Positions 57,709 through 64,000 of a stretch of 64,000 nt of DNA are shown here, piece by piece. The DNA is from Morinoia aosen. Taxonomy: Eukaryota; Arthropoda; Malacostraca; Amphipoda; Talitridae. The position numbers and the translations under genes are program-made. Numbering within the stretch: the first letter of the stretch is position 1; every line of letters begins with the position of its first letter. Under the pieces are notes generated by a model. The model was not told the DNA's origin. It made no database searches and saw only the letters and a program-made list of their open reading frames with translations. The stretch is from assembly GCA_030386875.1 (NCBI GenBank), contig CM059573.1, positions 33,025,891-33,089,890 on the forward strand, in the 5' to 3' direction.

Positions 57709-57726
57709 ATGGGGTACCAATGAGGC
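57684..57726 (+). promoter_or_regulatory. Programmed -1 ribosomal frameshift signal (gag-pol)
   Basis: TTTAAAC at 57684-57690 is in the X-XXY-YYZ register of gag (codons TTA at 57685, AAC at 57688). After a 6-nt spacer a 9-bp stem forms: GCCTCGTTG (57697-57705) with CAATGAGGC (57718-57726), one G-U pair, 12-nt loop. The gag stop lies in the loop (57706-57708). The -1 frame is open from 57675 through the whole pol ORF. Loop GGGGT (57711-57715) could also pair with ACTCC at 57738-57742 as a pseudoknot; that part is weak. Confidence 0.82.
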
Positions 57727-60700
57727 CTGTTCCACAAACTCCTACTGAAATTGCGTCATGTGTCGCTGGGGGTGGCTCAACTGCGAAGTTGTGCGAGTCA
57801 CTCGCGCCGTCTCTTCCTCGTGTGACCGAGGAGGGCACATCCAAGGAGGCACCGAGGGTGGTTCCTGGCGCGGAATTAAACTCCCGCAACACACTGAAGG
57901 AGTCATCTGAAGAGGTGGTGGCTGGTGGTTCCGTGGCTCAGTCTGACGCTGGGGAGGAAGGGCTTGAAGAAGTCCCTCTAGTACCTCTCGCTCCTGGCCG
58001 CCGGGTATACCTCATGAAACCCAACAGCAACCTCCTTCAGGTTGGGATAATTGTCAATGGGAAAGCAGTAAGTGCTTTAGTAGATACTGGTTCTGCAGTA
58101 TCGCTCATTTCTCAAAGATTTTCATCTAGTCTTGATGTGCAGCCTACCGAGTCAGCCCTCTCATTGGGGGTAATTGGCAGTGACAACCTAACTACATTTA
58201 GTAAAGTAGTCTGTCACGTTGGAATTGGTGACCTCGAAATGTGTGATTTCGAATTTTGTATTATTCCTGAATCGGTAAAATGTGACTACTCTGTAATCTT
58301 AGGTATTGATTTTTTACGAAAGAATAGGTTGGAAATTTCTTTGCGAGATAGGTTGCTTAGGAAACACTTTACTTCTGGAGGCTGTGCCGAAATATCTCTT
58401 GATGCATCGGGGAGTATATTGGGTGTTCAGTATTCCGATTTACTGTGTTACGCAGCTGAGGACGTTCATTTGGAAGTGGGGAAGTCTAAATTGTTGTCTG
58501 TAAATGTGGTGCCGCCGAAGCACAGTGAAAATGACTTGTTGTTCTTTTCAGACAACAAGATGAGTAACTCATTAAGAGATAATTTACGCGGTATTTCGGG
58601 AGTCTTCGACTGTCGTGAAAAGAAAGTTCTCATAGTCTCCAATGTGTCTAATGTGCATGTTCGCGAAGGGCAAGTGCTCGGTTCCATTTCATCCATGGTA
58701 CAGATACCTGAAGAGGCTGAAAGTCAGTCACAATGGTCAGATGAAGAGCTAAAGGAAAGCATTAAATTAGAAGAATTATCTGATGATTTGAAGGAGCATG
58801 TTTATGAAATGTTCAGCAAAGTCAAGCATGTGTTCAGCACAGGTGAAACCGACCTAGGAAATGCTAGTGTTACCAAGCATCAAATCAAGTTGTCAGACTC
58901 GACCCCGATTTATCAAAAACCGCGTCGCTTCCCTAAACCTATTGCAGACGAAATAGAGCGGCAATGCCAAGAGTTGAATTCTCTTGACATCATAGAACCA
59001 AGCATTTCGCCTTGGTCGTCTCCTATTGTGCCCGTTCGGAAGAAAGACGGATCTATTCGGATGTGCATTGATTACCGTAAACTGAACAAAGTCACCGTAC
59101 CCGACAAGTTTCCTGTGCCCAACCTGTCTGACTCCATTTTTGGGTTGCATGGCACGCAGTATTTTTCTCGACTTGATTTGGTGCGAGGTTATTATCAGTT
59201 ACCCATTGATGAATCTAGTAGAGAATTCACGGCATTCACGACTCCTAGAAATCATTGGCAGTTCAAAAGATTATCGTTTGGTCTCCGAAATGCACCATCG
59301 GCGTTTCAGAGAGAGATTCAGGCTGTTTTAAGTAGTTTTCCTTCAAACAAGGTAATAGTATACATTGATGACATACTGATAATGAGTAGTTCATTCCATG
59401 AGCACTTATCACTTGTTGCTAAGGTCCTTCAGACCCTTGCTGACCATTGCATTAAAATAAAGCCTTCCAAGTGTACGTGGTTTTGTGGCCAGGTTGAGTT
59501 TCTTGGCCATATAATTAGCAAAACAGGGATCAAAAAGACCCCTGAGTACACAGAGAGAATTGCAAGCTATCCTCAGCCCACCACGGTTGGGGAATTGCGG
59601 GAATTTCTGGGGCTTGTTAATTTCCAAAGAAAGTTCATCCCGAACTGTTCTAGCATCCAGAAGCCCTTGTCATGTCTTACTGGTGGTAGACGGACAAAAC
59701 CGCTGGTATGGTCGGACGAAATGGTGTCTGCCTTTGAGCAATTAAAATGTGACATGCAAAAGGAGATGGAGTTGGCATACCCTGACTATGGCCCTGAGGC
59801 CAGTAAATTAGAGCTTTGGGTAGATGCGTCCGGTCACGGTGCTGGAGCGTATCTCGCTCAAGAGCAGGATGGTAGCCATAGAGTAATTGGGTTTGCCTCA
59901 ATGACTTTCACCCCCGCTCAGGCTGCATATTCAACCCTAGAGAGGGAGTTGACAGCGCTACGTTGGGGAGTAAAAACTTTTAAGCCTTTTTTGTATGGAA
60001 TTGAATTTCTTTTGTATACGGATCACCAACCGTTAATCCATCTTCATAATATGAAAATTGTGTGTTCTCGCTTAGCCCGGACGTTGAACGAACTCTCAGA
60101 TTTTGCTTTCGAAATTCGTTACGTACCTGGGCACTTAAACTCGGCAGCAGATGCTTTATCTAGAATAGGTTCTCCCTTTCGCAGTTTTGGTGAGCAGCCT
60201 GTTCCTAGTCTCCCTGAGGGACTGGTGCATGATGGGCCACCGTCTCCGGGGGGAGGCGATTCGCTTTTTGTGAGTCTCTGTAGAGTCCTCTCTAGAGTAA
60301 ATTCGTCTGCTCAAAAATCCAAGTGCCCACATGAACTTAGACAATTGCTGGTGGGAGAAATTTTGAACAATTCGGATAAGTATAAGTTAAAACTTTCTCG
60401 TAGCGCTCGGAGGGAGTACAAGGCGATGCAGTTTCCGGGTCGATTGCCCTCCCTTGATGTGCTTCTCCCAGCCAGTCGACTGTTTCAAATTAGAATTTTT
60501 GTTTATTTCTGGTCGACGGAACCCGTAATTTACCAGTACGATAATTATGAATCAATTGTGCATTTGGAATGCTTAGGTGGCATTCATTTCAACCCACTTA
60601 TTGAAGTGCGGAATTATAATGTACTTGAAATAAATTGCAAGTGTGTGTACACTGTTCCAGTCGATGGCGTGGTGCCTTCGACAAATCAGCTTTCTGACGA

Positions 60701-63218
60701 GGATAAGGAAAGAGATAGTGATGAGTATGAATTAGAAAGTCTTTTACGAACGGATAAAATCCTGTCGTGCAATCATCAGTTCGGTATGCAGCCGCAGGTT
60801 TGGGTCGTCACAGGCGAGCTACATTTGTGTGCGGTTGTTGATACTGGAGCAGAAGTAAGTTTGATATCTCGGTCTGCCTTGGAAAGAATGCTGGACGATG
60901 GGCAAACCGTCAAGTTTGTACAGGAGCAAGTGTGTGACATTGTTGGACTAACAGGTAGTAGAACTACCGTTACCGAGGTCGCTGAGTTGAGTTTACAGGT
61001 CGGGTCATTCGCTACACCGTTTGCTTTTAAATTTGCTGTTGTGCCAGATAGTCTTATGCCGCATTGTATTCTATTAGGACTTGACTTCCTATTAACTTTT
61101 CAAATTGACGTTGACTTGAGCTCGAATAGGTGCACGATCAATGATAAAGAAATAGCTTCAGTCATGTATGCTCTACCACTTTGGAAGTACGATCCTTCGG
61201 TGTTAATTTTGCAGGCTGAGCAGCCTCTGAAGGTTGCGTCTCACGCTATTTCATTGTTGAGTGAGGGTGACTCGAGAGTGCTGGTAGAGTCTGACGGTGA
61301 AAGTCTGGCTGAGGTGTCCTTTTTCATGGGTAATGAAACCCTTGTGACCGTACAGAAACGCGACTCTGTTTTGTCGGATGTAAGACGTTGTATTGTGGAG
61401 AAGACACCTGCTAACCACTGGCCCGTGGGAACTGAGGTATTTGTAAGGTATGCTGCAAAAATGTCTGTCATTGATGATGTATTGGTGTATGAGGCTTCTG
61501 CCCCCGTTCCAGTTTTGCCATTTGACCTACTGGTTGAATTAGTGGTGACGATTCATCAAAAGTTTGCTCACATAGGGAGAGACAAAGTACTTAACATCCT
61601 CTTTAATGTTGTGTGGCATCCCAAGAAGTACCAAGTAGTTTCAGACGCGTGTACAACTTGTAATCGGTGTCAAATTCTCAAGTCTTATTCGACTGTGGTT
61701 GTGCCTCCTGCGCTGAAAATTAATACTGAACACCCTTTCCAGTTGGTTGCAGCGGATCTAATCTCGCTTCCGCGTACCTCAAGAGGTTATATTGGTGGTT
61801 TGGTGCTTGTGGACCATTTCTCTAAATGGTTGTCAGTGGTCCCAATTAAAGACAAGAAGAGCGCTTCTATCATTGTCGCTCTCAATAATTGTGTATTTCC
61901 TTTTTTGTTGCGCTTGCCTTGTACTCTACTAACCGACAATGGCCCAGAATTTACCTCTAATAAATTCTTTGCCTATCTTGAGGAAAGAGGTATAAATCAT
62001 CAATTAACTACTCCCTATTGTCCCACAAGTAATGGAGTGTGTGAGAGAGTCAATCAGACCGTTAAAAATTTCATGAGGAACTTGAGAGCTGATGGGGTGC
62101 AATGGGATGAAAACTTACCTCAAGCAGTAACAATTTATAACCAAACCTTTCATTCTGAAATTCGAATGTCTCCCGCAGACTTCCTGTTAACAAAGTCTCA
62201 TCAGGTAAATTTGGGGCAGCTGCCTGTGCCATCGGGACTCGAACGGAGATGGCGGGTCGGTCACCCTAAATTTGTGCCATTTCAGGAGGGAGACATTGTA
62301 CTTATGAGAATTGAACGTAAAGGGTTCTTAAATGTAAACAAATTGTCCGATAATTTTTCAGGTCCCTTTGTTGTTACTAAAGTGAACGAAAATGGAGTCA
62401 CTTACCAGCTTACTAATCCGTCAACGGGTATAGCCGTCAGAGCACACCATTCGAAGTTGAGGAGCTACAAGCAGCCCCCAAACTATTTGCGACAATGGGA
62501 TGGCTATGTCGAGGCTACTCCAGTGCCAGCGATGGTCAGTCCGCCCTGTGGGGATTTTTCCGGTGCCTTATTTTCTTTGAGTGAGAGTTCAAGCTCTGAC
62601 GATGATACTGTGTCGACCTCGGGAAGTTCTCTAGCCACTAGTGTTCCTTTGGAGACCTCGGAAGGGAAGACGTCGATCGCTGGGTCTGATTCATGTAATT
62701 CTTCCCTTGACGTAGAGCCTTGCCCCGGAGTCGACCATAATTACTCAAATTGTAAAAAATGTCGTGGTTGCGAATATGAAGCACGGACGGAATTGGTTCA
62801 CTTTTTGGAATGTAATTGGGTAACTAGTAAGAACAACTTAAGCTTGGTGGTTCCTGAATTTGAAGTAAACGTGGACAACTCTCAATCGTTTTCCCCCATT
62901 CGGACATGGGACAGCCCACCCATTGAATCGACAGGTAGTTCGGTGCCCGATTTTAGAATTGATGATGAGGTGGCAAGGGTAAAATCGGGACCCACATCGG
63001 TCCAAGAATTGGAACAATTTTTGGATTCATATTGTGAGAGTGTACAGTTGGAGATGGCTGGGACTCGGTCTGGTTGTGTGGGTCAATTGGCAGGGAGGAA
63101 TACTGGTCAGCAGACAGCGGTTCATCGCTCCCCAATCGTTAGACAAACTCGCTCTATGGGACCAGCCCCTGAGTACCCGAATGTTCAACCGAGGATACTG
63201 GAAAGACGGAAACTGTAA
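57690..63218 (+). CDS. pol: Pol polyprotein: PR1-RT-RH-OTU-like-PR2-IN-tail (1832 codons from ATG 57720)
   Basis: Residues counted from ATG 57720, although translation probably enters by frameshift at 57690. PR1: VDTGSA with D122, VILGIDFL. RT: first Asp D486 (SRLDLVRGYYQLP), YIDD at 548-551. RNase H: D702 (WVDASG), EREL, TDHQPL, ADALSR. OTU-like 840-965: GDSLF with Ser848 where Cys is expected, and H956 (GGIHFNPL). PR2 about 1025-1150: VVDTGAE with D1041, ILLGLDFL. Integrase: H1279, H1284, C1311, C1314; D1346, D1406, E1442 (DD35E); GPF at 1548. Tail 1600-1832 is Ser-rich with a Cys cluster (C1668, C1678, C1681, C1684, C1698). No stop or frameshift; all RT, RH and IN catalytic residues are kept. 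Confidence 0.93.
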   Translation, partial: RGCLVVDGVPMRPVPQTPTEIASCVAGGGSTAKLCESLAPSLPRVTEEGTSKEAPRVVPGAELNSRNTLKESSEEVVAGGSVAQSDAGEEGLEEVPLVPLAPGRRVYLMKPNSNLLQVGIIVNGKAVSALVDTGSAVSLISQRFSSSLDVQPTESALSLGVIGSDNLTTFSKVVCHVGIGDLEMCDFEFCIIPESVKCDYSVILGIDFLRKNRLEISLRDRLLRKHFTSGGCAEISLDASGSILGVQYSDLLCYAAEDVHLEVGKSKLLSVNVVPPKHSENDLLFFSDNKMSNSLRDNLRGISGVFDCREKKVLIVSNVSNVHVREGQVLGSISSMVQIPEEAESQSQWSDEELKESIKLEELSDDLKEHVYEMFSKVKHVFSTGETDLGNASVTKHQIKLSDSTPIYQKPRRFPKPIADEIERQCQELNSLDIIEPSISPWSSPIVPVRKKDGSIRMCIDYRKLNKVTVPDKFPVPNLSDSIFGLHGTQYFSRLDLVRGYYQLPIDESSREFTAFTTPRNHWQFKRLSFGLRNAPSAFQREIQAVLSSFPSNKVIVYIDDILIMSSSFHEHLSLVAKVLQTLADHCIKIKPSKCTWFCGQVEFLGHIISKTGIKKTPEYTERIASYPQPTTVGELREFLGLVNFQRKFIPNCSSIQKPLSCLTGGRRTKPLVWSDEMVSAFEQLKCDMQKEMELAYPDYGPEASKLELWVDASGHGAGAYLAQEQDGSHRVIGFASMTFTPAQAAYSTLERELTALRWGVKTFKPFLYGIEFLLYTDHQPLIHLHNMKIVCSRLARTLNELSDFAFEIRYVPGHLNSAADALSRIGSPFRSFGEQPVPSLPEGLVHDGPPSPGGGDSLFVSLCRVLSRVNSSAQKSKCPHELRQLLVGEILNNSDKYKLKLSRSARREYKAMQFPGRLPSLDVLLPASRLFQIRIFVYFWSTEPVIYQYDNYESIVHLECLGGIHFNPLIEVRNYNVLEINCKCVYTVPVDGVVPSTNQLSDEDKERDSDEYELESLLRTDKILSCNHQFGMQPQVWVVTGELHLCAVVDTGAEVSLISRSALERMLDDGQTVKFVQEQVCDIVGLTGSRTTVTEVAELSLQVGSFATPFAFKFAVVPDSLMPHCILLGLDFLLTFQIDVDLSSNRCTINDKEIASVMYALPLWKYDPSVLILQAEQPLKVASHAISLLSEGDSRVLVESDGESLAEVSFFMGNETLVTVQKRDSVLSDVRRCIVEKTPANHWPVGTEVFVRYAAKMSVIDDVLVYEASAPVPVLPFDLLVELVVTIHQKFAHIGRDKVLNILFNVVWHPKKYQVVSDACTTCNRCQILKSYSTVVVPPALKINTEHPFQLVAADLISLPRTSRGYIGGLVLVDHFSKWLSVVPIKDKKSASIIVALNNCVFPFLLRLPCTLLTDNGPEFTSNKFFAYLEERGINHQLTTPYCPTSNGVCERVNQTVKNFMRNLRADGVQWDENLPQAVTIYNQTFHSEIRMSPADFLLTKSHQVNLGQLPVPSGLERRWRVGHPKFVPFQEGDIVLMRIERKGFLNVNKLSDNFSGPFVVTKVNENGVTYQLTNPSTGIAVRAHHSKLRSYKQPPNYLRQWDGYVEATPVPAMVSPPCGDFSGALFSLSESSSSDDDTVSTSGSSLATSVPLETSEGKTSIAGSDSCNSSLDVEPCPGVDHNYSNCKKCRGCEYEARTELVHFLECNWVTSKNNLSLVVPEFEVNVDNSQSFSPIRTWDSPPIESTGSSVPDFRIDDEVARVKSGPTSVQELEQFLDSYCESVQLEMAGTRSGCVGQLAGRNTGQQTAVHRSPIVRQTRSMGPAPEYPNVQPRILERRKL

Positions 63219-63449
63219 ATAATTGTATTAATGGAAACTTTGTATTAGACTTAAGTCAATTATGAACTGATGAGTTGTCGGTAAACGTCTCTAGTGGAAA
63301 CTGTTAGGGAAATGTGAGGAATTGCTCTTCCAAATTTTACAGTAGACAATTTCTGTATGCGGAAGTCGTTTGACAGAGAAGTTAGAGCTGATACTTAAGA
63401 TTAGTTACACTTCCTCTGAACACCGATAGCTTGAGCTGGTGGGGGGGCA
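63219..63449 (+). other. 3' untranslated part of the young element with polypurine tract
   Basis: 231 bp after the pol stop with no ORF. It ends GAGCTGGTGGGGGGGCA (about 63433-63449) directly before the 3' LTR, the plus-strand primer tract. Confidence 0.85.
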
Positions 63450-64000
63450 TGTTACCGTGCGCACTTTAATATAGGTTAAACCTCAACCTATCTGTGGGGT
63501 ACCTTGCTCGTGACGTGTCATTTGGTGGCTACTTGTTGACTCGTGAGGATGTGACGCTGGGACACCTGCTTTTGAACGTGTATTTAACCCTTTTTTTGTT
63601 CTTTCCAGTAATGATTATTCCTAAAATCACCAAGTGACCAACTAAAAGTGAATAATCTAAATCGAATAAATAAACTTAAATAAATTAAACCGGACTAAAT
63701 TACCCGAATTAATTTCGGTATGTAGGAACTGTGGCTGAGGTAAGTGGATTATGTACATATGTGTGCTCAGCCATGTTCCGTTTGTACAGTAGATATAGGA
63801 TTCTGTTCGTTGTACGTGACTTGCTTGATTGGTTAGTTAGTAAACTAACTTCGGTGAAATTCTGCGAATAAACTTCATTCATAGTTATTAAGTTGTAGAA
63901 CTATATTTTTCCTATTTTCATTAATCGATTTGTGTGTATTCCCGCTGAGGTGGAACCATTCATAATATGCTTAGTTACTTGGTTATCAAAACCCGTGTGT
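63450..64000 (+). repeat. 3' LTR of the young gypsy element, first 551 bp
   Basis: Aligns base for base with 54880-55430. I see two substitutions (near 63774, A to T, and near 63845, T to C). The rest, and the right target duplication (CCCTT expected), lie beyond the window. Confidence 0.92.

Larger units (their letters stand above)
54880..64000 (+). mobile_element. Young Ty3/gypsy-class LTR retrotransposon with extra OTU-like and second protease domains (3' end beyond window)
   Basis: Structure: 5' LTR (TGTTA...TAACA), candidate primer-binding site, gag, pol in the -1 frame, polypurine tract GGTGGGGGGGCA, 3' LTR (first 551 bp visible). Pol order is PR1, RT, RNase H, OTU-like, PR2, integrase, C-terminal tail. 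Only two differences separate the visible 551 bp of the 3' LTR from the 5' LTR, so insertion is recent. The only disabling change seen is a frame change in gag at an A7 run. No env-like ORF follows pol. Confidence 0.93.

Noticed and set aside
1-64000. CRISPR arrays, bacterial operons, rRNA genes
   Set aside because: No regular spacer arrays, no ribosome-binding-site-led gene clusters and no rRNA-like conserved blocks were seen.

Overview
This window is AT-rich eukaryotic DNA, most likely from an arthropod (insect-like): long intergenic tracts, no operons, and a dense set of eukaryotic transposons including Penelope-like, P-element-like, Tc1, hAT, CR1-type LINE and Ty3/gypsy families. No intact conventional host gene was recognised. 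Nearly everything identifiable is mobile DNA, often nested. The species cannot be named from this sequence alone.

Layout. 1-8.9 kb is mostly unassigned. It holds a striking heat-shock-type promoter (five contiguous HSE pentamers plus TATA, 4038-4085) in front of an unrecognised transcription unit, two Penelope GIY-YIG endonuclease fragments (5.5-6.1 and 7.0-7.3 kb) and a partial TTAA-type DNA element. 8938-23811 is one Ty3/gypsy LTR element with a GTGGC target duplication. Its pol order is PR-IN-RT-RH, the Gmr1-like order, instead of the usual gypsy PR-RT-RH-IN. It is dead and has been invaded twice: a 1.2 kb TIR element with TAA target duplication sits in gag, and a 7.2 kb apparently non-coding LTR element (LARD-like, minus strand) sits inside integrase. 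24-54.9 kb is AT-rich and carries at least four ~1.1-1.35 kb TTAA-type elements of one family, a second TTAA-type element, a P-element transposase ruin, a Tc1 transposase fragment, a MULE-like element with telomere-like filling, a hAT element nested in a Harbinger-like element, two zones of long inverted repeats, and a CR1-type LINE ruin.

54880-64000 is a young gypsy-class LTR retrotransposon; the window ends inside its 3' LTR. Its 1832-residue pol ORF is open. In order it contains a retropepsin, RT, RNase H, an OTU-like segment, a second retropepsin-like domain, integrase and a long Cys/Ser-rich tail. Gag and pol are joined in the -1 frame through a canonical TTTAAAC slippery heptamer followed by a 9-bp hairpin. 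The extra OTU-like plus second-protease cassette between RNase H and integrase, together with the frameshift signal, is the best candidate for something little described here. The only apparent defect in this copy is a frame change at an A7 run in gag.
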